Notes under the pieces: generated by a model
Seen by the model: the letters and a program-made list of their open reading frames with translations, nothing else
Told to the model about the DNA's origin: nothing
Database searches by the model: none
Made by a program: the position numbers and the translations under genes
Part shown: piece by piece, positions 12,001 through 20,940 of the stretch
Layout: each line of letters opens with the position of its first letter
Numbering within the stretch: position 1 is the first letter of the stretch
Origin: Sorghum bicolor
Lineage: Eukaryota; Streptophyta; Magnoliopsida; Poales; Poaceae
Direction: 5' to 3'
Assembly: GCF_000003195.3 (NCBI RefSeq)
Contig: NC_012873.2
Coordinates: 47,153,166-47,217,165 of the forward strand
DNA length: 64,000 bases

Positions 12001-12946
12001 ACTGGTCCGACACTGCGAAGGATGTCAGTTTTTCGCCAAGAGGACCCACGTACCTGCTCACGGAATTCAAACCATCCCGTCGTCTTGGCCTTTTGCTTGC
12101 TGGGGACTTGACATGATCGGGCCATTTAAACCAGCCCCGGGCAGTTTCAAGTTCGTTTTCGTGTTAATCGACAAGTTCTCCAAGTGGATCGAATATATGC
12201 CTCTGGTCAAGGCAACCTCCGAGAAGGCTGTGGAGTTCCTCAATCAAATCATACACAGATTTGGCGTCCCGAACAGCATAATCACCGACCTGGGCACTCA
12301 GTTTACTGGCACCACTTTTTGGGACTTCTGCGATGACAGAGGCATAGTCATAAAATACGTGTCAGTAGCCCATCCACGTGCCAACGGTCAAGTTGAACGT
12401 GCTAACGGAATGATCATTGACGCCCTAAAGAAAAGGTTGTACACCGAGAACGACAGAGCACCCGGCCGATGGATGAAAGAGTTGCCGGCAGTGGTCTGGG
12501 GCCTCCGAACTCAGACCAGTCGAAACACAGGGGTGTCTCCCTACTTCATGGTGTATGGGTCAGAGGCAGTCCTGCCGTCTGACATACACTTCGGATCCCC
12601 TAGAATCGAACACTTCGACCAGGCGACTGCCGACAATGCCAGAGAACTCGAAATCAACTGCATGGAGGAAAAGCGTTTGAATTCTTGTCTCCGAACAGCA
12701 AAATATCTCGCGACAGTCAGGCGATACCACAACAGGAACGTCAAGGACCGTTCCTTCGTGGTCGGCGACCTGGTACTTAGGTGGAAAACAAGCCAGGAGG
12801 GAATGCACAAGCTATCCACTCCCTGGGAAGGACCCTTCGTGGTCACCGAAGTCACACGACCCACGTCCTACAGATTGGCATACCCAGATGGAACACGCGT
12901 GCCTAACTCTTGGCACATAGACAAACTGCGACGATTTTACCCATAA
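8753..12946 (+). pseudogene. pol: E3 pol: protease, RT, two RNase H domains, integrase
   Basis: One register is open from 8753 to 12946 except for TAG 9758-9760 and TAA 10193-10195. Protease is at about 9150-9440 (VLEDGGSSIDILF, HAILGRPSLTKF). RT is at about 9950-10620 (WRMCVDYTDLNKHCPKDPF; catalytic [11 protein letters not shown] at about 10345). RNase H follows to about 11150. A second, plant-type RNase H is at about 11200-11560 ([24 protein letters not shown]). Integrase has an HHCC finger at about 11897-12040 and DDE residues in [15 protein letters not shown] and VERANGM at about 12112, 12287 and 12396. The C-terminus ends [11 protein letters not shown]. Together these would copy and insert the element. 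The two stops, the second inside RT, abolish it. Confidence 0.9.
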
Positions 12947-13225
12947 AGTTTTAATAACTTTCCTTTGTAAGTATCTTATAATTGTCAATAATAAACTTTT
13001 CTATTTTTGCCTATACTTTGCTGCACGCAGAATTCGGCAAAACTTCTGCAATGGAAGCTCTTAGCAACTACAAAGTCGAATACGGTGACACGTCACTCAG
13101 ATAATTATACAGCGCTCAAAACAACAGTCATGACAAAAAGCAAACTTTATTACAAACTTTATATACAAAGTTTACAATAAACACCCCGACGGGCAGACAC
13201 TAGTCTATTCCTACAGACTACTCTA
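12947..13225. other. Spacer between the convergent pol and antisense genes of E3
   Basis: 279 bp with no ORF of note. It holds a plus-strand AATAAA at 12990-12995 and a minus-strand AATAAA at 13151-13146, so the sense and antisense transcripts could each end here. Confidence 0.5.
13146..13151 (-). terminator. Poly(A) signal for the antisense gene
   Basis: AATAAA on the minus strand, 75-80 bases after the stop of the last exon. Confidence 0.5.
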
Positions 13226-16200
13226 TTAGCCTAGCTGCTCGGGCTGATCACCCGCCTGGCCCTGCTGCCCGGACGAAGGGGTCGGGGCCACCGGCGCCTG
13301 GCTGGTCGAGACCGCAGGCGTCGACCGCCCATCTCCCGCAACGGACGCGCCTGACAACTCCCTGGCCGACCTATCTGAACCCGGCTGGTCTGGGGGAGTG
13401 GCCGTTCCGCACAGATTGATGTCGCCGATCACCGTCGACGACAAGTCCAGCAGACCACCCCGAAGCTCGTCCGCCTCCTGTGGGCCGACCTCCTTGGGGT
13501 ACCCCTTCTCCAGCCTGCTCAGGTCGACCAGGGGGTAGTGGGCGCGCACCATGCTAAGGACATGCGCGCCGGCAAACTCCCCGGCGTCCTTCACGAACTG
13601 CTGGAGCCAGTCCCACGCCCGTTGCGCCTTCTCGACTGGGGTCAACTTCGGTGCGCGGGGCTGGCTCTCCGGGAGCTCGGGACTGATCAGGTCCAGGACT
13701 GGGGATACTCCTTTCCAGATCTTACAATAGTTGACCTTCCAGGAGTCCCGGTCCCTGACCAGCTCATCTAGGTGCTTCTTCGCGTTCACCTTGAGCACTG
13801 CAAACGAAACAGGGCGTTATTTTCGGCATACCAAAAAACAAAGGGGCGACAAGCAGATAACGAGGCGGCACCCATTACCAGATAACTCCCGGTCCTTCCG
13901 ACCCAATTCCTCTCCTGCTCGGCGCCCGGACTCCAGCGCACCGGCAAGCTCTTGGCTGAGTTGCTCCTTCTCTTGTCAGAGGCGCGCCACCTCCTCCTCC
14001 AAGTCTGCGTGAATCATAACCTGGTCAGTAAAGCAAACTACACAGCTACACAAAGCTGCTCGGAGCGCGTGACTAACCTTCTCGCTGCCGGTACTGGTCG
14101 GCCAGGCGACAAGTGAGGTCGAGACGACGCTCCTCTTGGGCGTTCATTTCGGCCACCTTCTCCCCGACTTCCGACCGCAGCCGGTCTACCTCTGCGGTCA
14201 GGGCCTTGTTCTCGGCCACGACGCTTTCTATCTGGTCAAAGCACCGTTTCCGGTACTTCGCCGTTTTCATCGCGCCCTGCAAAACAGACATATAACGACC
14301 ATGCAAGACAATGCACAGAATGTACAGCAGTACAAAAAGTCGCTTACCTTGACTTCGTCGACGAGGCGCTTGGCCGCGCGCTCCACCCTGGCGGCCTCTC
14401 GGTCTCGGCGAGCTCCTCATGCCCGATAAAATGATCCCCGCGTTGGCACCACACATACACGTGTTGGCGGCCATCACGGGGATGACCTTCGATCTCTTCC
14501 ACCTCATCGTCGAAGGCCGCCTGGGTTTCCTCCTCCCGCGCTGCGTCGCCCCCGGTAGTGGTCCCAGGCATTACTGGCCCCCGGACCAGACCTGGGGAGC
14601 CTGCAGCCGAAGAGGTTCCTGCTCGGGGCGGCGTGGGGACTTCACCCCCCCCGGCGGGAGGAGGGGTCGGGGCTCTTCCCTCCCCTTCTGTGGTGCCAGC
14701 TGGGGGAGGCGTCCCCGTAGCCTCCCCAGCCCTGGTCGGGCTGCCCGTCGTAGTCGGTGCCGCGGTCGGAAGCCCCTCGGTGCTCCCAGTCACGGCTGCA
14801 GCCGTAGGCTGCTCTGTGGTCTGAGGGGCCGTGTCTTCAGCAGCGCGGACAGGCTCACCCGTCCCCTGGCCGGCAGCATGGCCGGGGTCGACATCCGACG
14901 CCGCGCTAAAGGAACAAAACTGCAATAAAAAAAAAATCGCTGATATACGTAAGTCGAACACTTACAGGTCTGAGCGACGGTGGGTCGCGGTGAACCTCCT
15001 CCTCGTCCGGCCAGCCGGCACCTGTGCCCCCAACTCTGCAGCGCGAGGCGCAGGTGGGTCGCTGGCCACACGGTCCGCAGTGGTCGCCCCACCGTCCGGA
15101 CGGCTAGGAGGCCTCCGGACCAACGACGGTACGGCCTCCTCCTCCTCGTCGTCGTCGTCGATCCAAACGAACCGACGCCGCTTTGGCGCTCGGCTGCTCT
15201 CCGCCGGCAGTGTCGGCGCCGACGACGGATCCGTAGGCATTGGCCTTTTCCCCGCCACCCTTTCCTCGGTGGTCGGGACGGGGCGGGTTTGTTCCTCCTC
15301 ACTGCTGGTGTAATGAGTACACCGAGCAGCGTCCTCCTTTGGCGGGTCTTCTCCCGCAGGATTCTCCATCCCCGGTGCCAGTGATACATACACTATGCAC
15401 CGGTCGACATCGCCGATCTACAAAAGCAACAAAGATGAGTCAGCTACAGACGATATACGAATGCTAAAACAAAATAATCTGCAACATACCTTTGGTGTTG
15501 GTCGTCCTAACTTGAAGGCTTGCACCCGATCACTGCCACGGATGAAGCCTCCATCCGCGAAGTTGAACAGCTCGTTCAACAGCTGTTGTACGTCCACCTT
15601 TTCCAAGATCTCCGGTCGCATCCTGGTCGGGTCAACGCTTCCGGCATACTCGTACGCCGAGTGCACCCTCTTCTGGTAGGGCATCACCCGACGACAAATG
15701 AAGTTGCCGACCACGCCAAGCCCGTCCAGGCGCGACCAGTCGATCAGCTTCATGAGATCCGCCACTTGACCGTCAAACTCCGGGCGGTCGGTCCAGCTCA
15801 CCCTCTTCTCGGGAATGTATCCCACGTCGCAGAACATGGAGCTGCCCGGTTCCTCCCTGACGTAGAACCACTTCCTATACCATTCGGTCAAGGAAGTGTT
15901 CCATGGACAGTGCAGGTAGCGATTCTACATTCCATCACGAAGGTTGAGGTATACTCCACCTGCAACCTTGGAGCCTCCAACTGCTCCCTTCTTCCTCAAG
16001 CAGAAAAGATAACGAAAAAGATTGAAGTGCGGCTCTATGCCAACATAGGCCTCGCACAGATGGATAAAAGTGGAGATAAGGAGAATTGAGTTCGGGTGCA
16101 GATTGCAAATCCCGATCTCATAATACAAAAGAAGACCTTGAAGAAAAGGATGAACCGGAACCCCAAAGCCCCTCTTAATGAAATCTTCGAACACGACGAT

Positions 16201-16377
16201 CTCACCGGCACGAGGGTTGGGGAAGCTCTCTCCTTCCGGCGGTCTCCAGCCGCCGAGCTCCGAGCTGTGCAGGAGTCCCATGTCGACGAGGTCACCGAGG
16301 GACTTGGTGGTGCTGCGGGACTTCTTCCACTCCTTGGCCATCAGTTCGGCCCTCTTCTTGGAGTCGCTCTTCGCCAT
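13226..16377 (-). pseudogene. E3 antisense gene, PF04195-like 'putative gypsy type transposon' protein, six exons
   Basis: ATG at 16377 on the minus strand. Exons inferred from frame continuity and GT...AG: 16377-15490, 15417-14966, 14905-14348, 14276-14078, 14004-13879 and 13797-13226, with introns of 72, 60, 71, 73 and 81 bp. Exon 1 holds the conserved domain of this family (KKRAELMAKEWKKSRSTT, LHPNSILLISTFIHLCEAYVG, FRYLFCLRKKG). The middle exons are Pro/Thr/Gly-rich and acidic. Exons 4-5 look like a coiled coil (QIESVVAENKALTAEVDRLR), and exon 6 ends in a low-complexity tail. Breaks: TAG 15927-15925, a frame change near 14400 in exon 3, and TGA 13978-13976. A TATA-like box lies at 16496-16491 and AATAAA follows the stop. 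The function of this family is unknown to me. Confidence 0.75.
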
Positions 16378-16490
16378 TGGAGGTGAGGAAGTGGACTTGG
16401 GTTACGAAGATGAAGGTGATAGAAGGAGGGAAAAGAGGAAGGTTTGATGGCAATGGCAGGGTAAGCAGCGCAGGCGGAACTGTCCAGCTC

Positions 16491-16496
16491 TTATAA
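16491..16496 (-). promoter_or_regulatory. TATA box of the E3 antisense gene
   Basis: The minus strand reads GGGTTATAAGAGC about 115 bases upstream of the ATG at 16377, so this gene seems to have its own promoter inside the element. Confidence 0.45.
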
Positions 16497-16790
16497 CCCG
16501 CAGCTCCACCCCTCCCACTTCCTGTATTCTCGGGAAGTGGGCGGGCCATGCGGCGGATGCGGCGTTTCGGTTTCCAATGGTTATAGACAATTAATGCGGC
16601 GGAGTTTTCGTACCAATTGATGGTTTCCTTTTTCACAAACCACGCAAAGGGCGGCTGCACAGTTGCCAGGCGCAACTTTTCATGCATCCATCTGACACAT
16701 CATCAGAAGGTTTCGTCACGTCAACTTTAACTGGAAAGATTTTTTCAAAAACAAGAAGACAAATATGGCAGAGAGTCAACAGTTCGAGGA

Positions 16791-17140
16791 CTGCACCGAC
16801 CACCGAGCACTTGATGCTCAGGGACTGGTCGCCCAGTCTATCAACTCGGAACTTCAAGGACTGCACCGACCACCGAGCACTTGATGCTCGGGGACTGGTC
16901 GCCCAGTCTATCAACTCGGAACTTCAAGGACTGCACCGACCACCGAGCACTTGATGCTCGGGGACTGGTCGCCCAGTCTATCAACTCGGAACTTCAAGGA
17001 CTGCACCGACGACCGAGCACTTGATGCTCGGGGACTGGTCGCCTAGTTTATCGACTCGGACCTTCAAGGACTGCACCGACCACCGAGCACTTGATGCCCG
17101 GGGACTGGTCGCCTAGTCTATTAGCTCCGAACTTCAGTAT
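16791..17140 (+). repeat. 70-bp tandem repeats near the E3 3' end
   Basis: Units start with CTGCACCGAC at 16791, 16861, 16931, 17001 and 17071, exactly 70 bp apart, and a degenerate sixth unit follows to about 17190. Each unit contains (G)CTCGGGGACTGGTCGCC, close to the polypurine tract GTGCTCGGGGACTAGC at 17700-17715. There is no coding content; the long plus-strand ORF here is made by the repeat. Confidence 0.93.
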
Positions 17141-17699
17141 ATCGCACCAACCATTGAGCGTTCGATGCTTGGGGACTGGTCGTCATACAATTGTACACCC
17201 GGGGACTGGTCGATTAGTCTATTCAATTGCCGACGAACTGGTAAATTTATGTTTTAGACCTTGCTACAAGGCTCATACTTCGCCTTCCAGCAAGCTCGGG
17301 GACTACATCGGTACGATGCATCTGGCGATGCATCTCATTTACAGAAATTTTTTGAGAACTATTCTTTTGACCCTGGCACCACGTGCCTACGTCACCTACT
17401 ACCAGGCTCGGGGACTAAGTGGGCACACTTCACCTTGCGGTGAATATGCCTGCTTTTCTGAGGTCTTTACTTTTCAGAAAAGTAAAGTGGGCACACTTCA
17501 CCAGGAAATAAATCTTTTTTCATTTAGAGCACCATGCATTCTTCGCACAACCTGCTTCTTCGATGTCAAAATTGACCAATTGTTTTTTGAGTTGGTCAAA
17601 ATACCGTTGCAGCTGTTTAGGCGACTTTCCTGCTCATTAAAGACGTCAAGCCTCACTGATCGAAGAAGCTCAAGACGGCGTGTTACATCACAATACATG
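17141..17699 (+). other. E3 3' untranslated region with scattered PPT-like motifs
   Basis: No gene seen. GCTCGGGGACTA-type motifs recur at about 17287 and 17404, and AAGTGGGCACACTTCACC occurs twice (about 17418 and 17485). Confidence 0.6.
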
Positions 17700-17715
17700 G
17701 TGCTCGGGGACTAGC
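17700..17715 (+). other. E3 polypurine tract
   Basis: GTGCTCGGGGACTAGC abuts the 3' LTR, the place where plus-strand priming occurs. It is less pure than most polypurine tracts. Confidence 0.6.
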
Positions 17716-18176
17716 TGTGGGGGTATAAAACCCCTATACCCTTACGGCTAGACTTGGGCCAGGAGGCTTGGCCCATTACGAGACGAGTTTAAGGCTTGAT
17801 CCGACAGCTTGGAGTCTTGCGCAAGGAAACAAGACGTGGAGATCAAGCAAGATTCTAGTCGGTTAGGATAGGAATTGATATTGAACTATCTATGGCAATT
17901 GTAACCGACTAGGATTAGTTTCCAGATCTGTAACCCTGCCCTCCGAACTATATAAGGAGAGGCAAGGGACCCCCCTAGGACATCATATTCTCTCAACACA
18001 AATCAATACAACCAGACGCAGGACGTAGGTATTACGCCAACTCGGCGGCCGAACCTGGATAAAAAGCTTGTCCGTGTCTTGCGTCACCATCGAGTTCGTA
18101 GTTTGCGCACCGTCTACCGATAAACTACTACCGTGGGTATACCCCAAGGTAGACTGCCGACCAGCTTTCGTCGACA
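17716..18176 (+). repeat. E3 3' LTR
   Basis: 461 bp, the same termini as the 5' copy, preceded by the purine-rich GTGCTCGGGGACTAGC. TATA box at 17949-17956. Confidence 0.95.
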
Positions 18177-18181
18177 CTCTA
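18177..18181. repeat. TSD of E3, right (ctcta)
   Basis: Matches 6101-6105 and follows the CA terminus of the E3 3' LTR. Confidence 0.95.
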
Positions 18182-18539
18182 CTATTTGGAAGAACTACTT
18201 TTTTAAATTAAGTTATGTAATACTTCCGCTGCTTTACTCTAAAATATTATTTTGGTCTTATGTCGTCTGTGATACTGCAATGTCTTCGCAACGAGTGATC
18301 CTGGTGTTAAGGTGGCCACTTGCTATCCTGTAAGGGCGAGAAGAAGAAGTTCTCGTTAATTGACCATCACTAGTGGTCAGGACGAGCTTGCTTGATACGC
18401 CATAGGTAGCGGTGGAATGAGCGTCCAGCGATGCTCATCGGACTTCTAGAGTGGGAGGATCCCCGACATCACCGTCAGAGGTCCTTAGGACAATGACAGG
18501 TGTCGGTGGGCCCAAACACTTAGGAGGTTCTGCCACAGC

Positions 18540-18551
18540 TGGTATCGGAGC
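18540..18551 (+). other. E2 primer-binding site (Met-tRNA type)
   Basis: TGGTATCGGAGC starts three bases after the 5' LTR end. It has one mismatch to the classical initiator Met-tRNA complement TGGTATCAGAGC. Confidence 0.85.
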
Positions 18552-18910
18552 ATTCGTTGCTAAGATGACTGCTGTATCCTTTGAAAAACTTCAAAACCCA
18601 TTTGGATCCAATACTATAAACTTGCCTATTTTGAGTCCAAGTGCTTTAGTCCTACCTCACCCTTGTCTGTAGGCTTTGCTAGAATTTTTGAGGTCATGTG
18701 GAGGAGCAACATAAAGTATTGCCCTATGTTGTAAAGTTTGAAGTAATATCGTTATGAATTGCTAGTAGGAATCGTAAGTACGTGCATGCATCATGATATG
18801 TCACTTGGCTAAATTCCTTCCTCCTTGTTTGGGTTGGGTTGTATAGAATCAATCCCATTCTTGCTAACCTTTAAGGTCTCCTTTACTAATCCAAACTTAC
18901 CCTCTACAGG
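18552..18910 (+). other. E2 leader
   Basis: About 360 bp between the PBS and the first ORF. I see no ORF or motif beyond AT-rich leader sequence. Confidence 0.5.
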
Positions 18911-19612
18911 ATGGGCCGTTGGAAGCAGACTCCGCGCAAGAGAACTGGTCCTAAAGGGGTCCCTAGACACCAGTTGGCCCCGCGAAGCGATCAAGCAAGC
19001 AGTAGCCATTCTCCATCTCAGCAGGAGATGGAAAGGATGTCCGCCGAGCTGACCGAAGTGATGAGAGAAAGGATGTATAATGTCATGGAGATCGGTGAAC
19101 TTAAAGCTCAGCTAACAAAACAAAAACAAGCCACCGAGAACTGCGAGGCGATGCTGTCCCATATGGTGGAAGAAAGAAATGCCGCTATTGCACGAGAAGA
19201 GGAGGCCAGGAGCGCACACAGGCACGAGCTGACCAGAATGAAGGCGAAGCTGGACAAAACCAAGTACCTTAAAGATCTGTACGTGAAGATGGCGGCCACT
19301 GTCACCGCGCAGAGGGATGTCGCGTGGCAGCGGGAGGACTAGCTACAGCTGGAGAAGCTCGAGCTGGCACATCATCTAGACACCGTGAACGACTTGGCAA
19401 TGCAGTACCGTGATATTGCATTCGACTTATCCCATCAGCTCCATCCACCTCCAGGTGAAGGGGAGATGGACACTGACGGAGAGTTGGCGGATGATGGGGA
19501 GCCCGACCAAGACCTCAGTGACGAGGAATCCGACTCCGGTGACGATAACCCGGGGGGTAATCAGGGCGATGAAAATGACGACCCGGGCTACGACTCTGAC
19601 CACACCGACTAG
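18911..19612 (+). pseudogene. E2 extra ORF upstream of gag (orf0-like), one stop
   Basis: A 233-codon reading frame begins MGRWKQTPRKRTGPKG. It is interrupted by a single in-frame TAG (19340-19342) and ends at 19612. The N-terminus is very basic. Residues about 38-165 are charged and heptad-like (ELTEVMRERMYNVMEIGEL, EEARSAHRHELTRMKAKLDK), suggesting a coiled coil. The C-terminus is strongly acidic (DEESDSGDDNPGG, ending DPGYDSDHTD). No enzyme motif is visible. RIRE3/RIRE8-type elements are known to me to have an ORF in this position; its function is not known. A role in RNA or particle assembly would be a guess. Confidence 0.7.
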
Positions 19613-19818
19613 TTCGGTGAAGTTGCGGGCAACGTCGTTGTAGGATTCCTAGTCTACCGTAGTGGGGTTGGGTCTATAGTACAGTGTTTTTCTTTAAAGT
19701 TGTACTCGTTTATTTCCAGTGTGCTGAACTGATGTTTGATAAATAAATGGAAGTATGTAAGATATGTTTTAAATTATGGATTCCATGTGGTAACAAGTAC
19801 ATATGATTCTTGTAGCAG

Positions 19819-20928
19819 ATGCCGATGCGCACACGTGGGTCTGATGGAGCCGGGTCTTCTCAGGGAGGGGAGGACATCCCCAACCCTCCACCTGCTCCAC
19901 CTTCCCTGGCAGATGCCATTGCTATTCTTTTGAGTGCCACTACCGACAATGCTCGCTTATTGCGCGAGTTAGCACAACGCCAACCACACCCCGCCCCAAA
20001 CTTCAGAGCACAGCACAATGGGGAGGGAGAAACTCGGTACGTGGACTTTACCGAGACAAGACCCCCAGTATTCACCAAGGCTGATGAGCCTTTAGAAGCT
20101 AACGACTGGCTCCGGACAATGGAGCACAAGTTCAGTCTAATCCGATGTTCGGAAACTCAAAAGCCACTCTTCACAGCCCAACAGCTTCGAGGAGCTGCGG
20201 GGGCCTGGTGGGAGAATTTCCTAGCTATCCAAAATCTAGGACACCAGGTCACCTGGGCAGAATTTAAGGACGCGTTCCGCGCCCATTATATTCCGGAAGG
20301 GCTTATGGCCATGAAGGCCGAAGAATTTCTCGCCTTGCAGCAAGGCGATAAAAGTGTCATGGAATACGTGGCAAAATTTAATCATCTTTCTCAGTATGCC
20401 ACGGACCATGTGAACACGGATAAAAAGAAGAAGGCCTGTTTCATGCGTGGTCTCAATACCAAACTTCAGACCATGATGACCACGTGTCAAAATGCTACTT
20501 TCTACGAGGCGGTAAATATTGCCATCGCCTCGGAAGAAAAGAATAGAAAACACAAAGAAACAAAGAAGAAGGCCGCTTCTTCCTCCTTCTCTGGTTGTGG
20601 TCAAAAGCGCCAGAGGATCATTTATCATCCACAGGGCCATAGACGCTTTCCAGCGCTGTCACCTTCTCGTGGTCCCTTTTCTCCTCCACAATATAGACCA
20701 GGGCAGCAGGTATATCCTCGACCTACTGCCATCGCCACTGCACCATGCCAGCCGAACGCCCCAGGTGTTCGTCCCACTGCTCCGCCCAACCACAATTATC
20801 CTTGTTTCAATTGTGGTAAGCCTGGGCATTTTTCTAAAGAATGCCCCTACCCTCGCCAAACTAACCCCGCTTTCCAAAGGCCACCCATTGGCCAACCCCA
20901 GCCGAGCCAATTCAAAATTGGGGCTTAG
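19819..20928 (+). CDS. gag: E2 gag
   Basis: 369 codons from ATG 19819. The capsid domain lies at residues about 75-200 (LEANDWLRTMEHKFSLIRCS, GAAGAWWENFL, VTWAEFKDAFRAHYIP, SVMEYVAKFNHLSQYA). A canonical zinc knuckle, CFNCGKPGHFSKEC (CX2CX4HX4C), is near residue 330. It ends at TAG 20926-20928. Pol continues in the same register right after this TAG, and related elements usually have one gag-pol ORF. The TAG is therefore either a nonsense change (most likely from CAG) or, less likely, a readthrough stop. The gag itself looks intact. Confidence 0.88.
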   Translation: MPMRTRGSDGAGSSQGGEDIPNPPPAPPSLADAIAILLSATTDNARLLRELAQRQPHPAPNFRAQHNGEGETRYVDFTETRPPVFTKADEPLEANDWLRTMEHKFSLIRCSETQKPLFTAQQLRGAAGAWWENFLAIQNLGHQVTWAEFKDAFRAHYIPEGLMAMKAEEFLALQQGDKSVMEYVAKFNHLSQYATDHVNTDKKKKACFMRGLNTKLQTMMTTCQNATFYEAVNIAIASEEKNRKHKETKKKAASSSFSGCGQKRQRIIYHPQGHRRFPALSPSRGPFSPPQYRPGQQVYPRPTAIATAPCQPNAPGVRPTAPPNHNYPCFNCGKPGHFSKECPYPRQTNPAFQRPPIGQPQPSQFKIGA

Positions 20929-20940
20929 AAAGGACAAAAT

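Larger units (their letters stand above)
6106..18176 (+). mobile_element. E3: Tat/RIRE2-like Ty3/gypsy retrotransposon with antisense gene
   Basis: The element is 12,071 bp long with two 461-bp LTRs that differ at only 4 positions by eye (left 6140, 6200, 6264 and 6549 regions) and a 5-bp TSD. Gene order is gag, protease, RT, RNase H, second (plant-type) RNase H, integrase on the plus strand, then a spliced gene on the minus strand, a 70-bp tandem repeat and the polypurine tract. The dual RNase H and the antisense PF04195-type gene mark the Tat lineage, close to RIRE2/Grande/cinful-type grass elements. Although young by its LTRs, its gag-pol has in-frame stops at 7314, 9758 and 10193 and a frame change near 8850, so it is not autonomous. 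Confidence 0.93.
2294..18537 (+). repeat. E2 5' LTR (interrupted by E3)
   Basis: Begins TGTAACATCCCCG and ends TTCTGCCACA at 18537. Removing E3 plus one TSD leaves about 4,168 bp, against 4,148 bp for the 3' LTR. From the left it contains a terminal hairpin, an AT-rich segment (to about 3060), a GC-rich block of about 950 bp (3080-4030) with a TATA box at its start, an AT-rich block (4030-4620), and mixed sequence to 6105. The distal part resumes at 18182-18537. Small ORFs in the GC block are shared by both LTRs but have no recognisable domain. Confidence 0.92.

Noticed and set aside
14906..14925. Upstream acceptor TTGCAG for exon 3 of the E3 antisense gene
   Set aside because: It puts exon 3 in the wrong register; the next AG, at 14907-14906, keeps the frame.
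16791..17140. Regular repeats considered as a CRISPR array
   Set aside because: The whole 70-bp unit repeats with no variable spacers, in a plant retrotransposon.
16682..17714. Long plus-strand ORFs over the E3 3' region
   Set aside because: They are produced by the 70-bp repeat and run through the non-coding 3' end; no domain seen.
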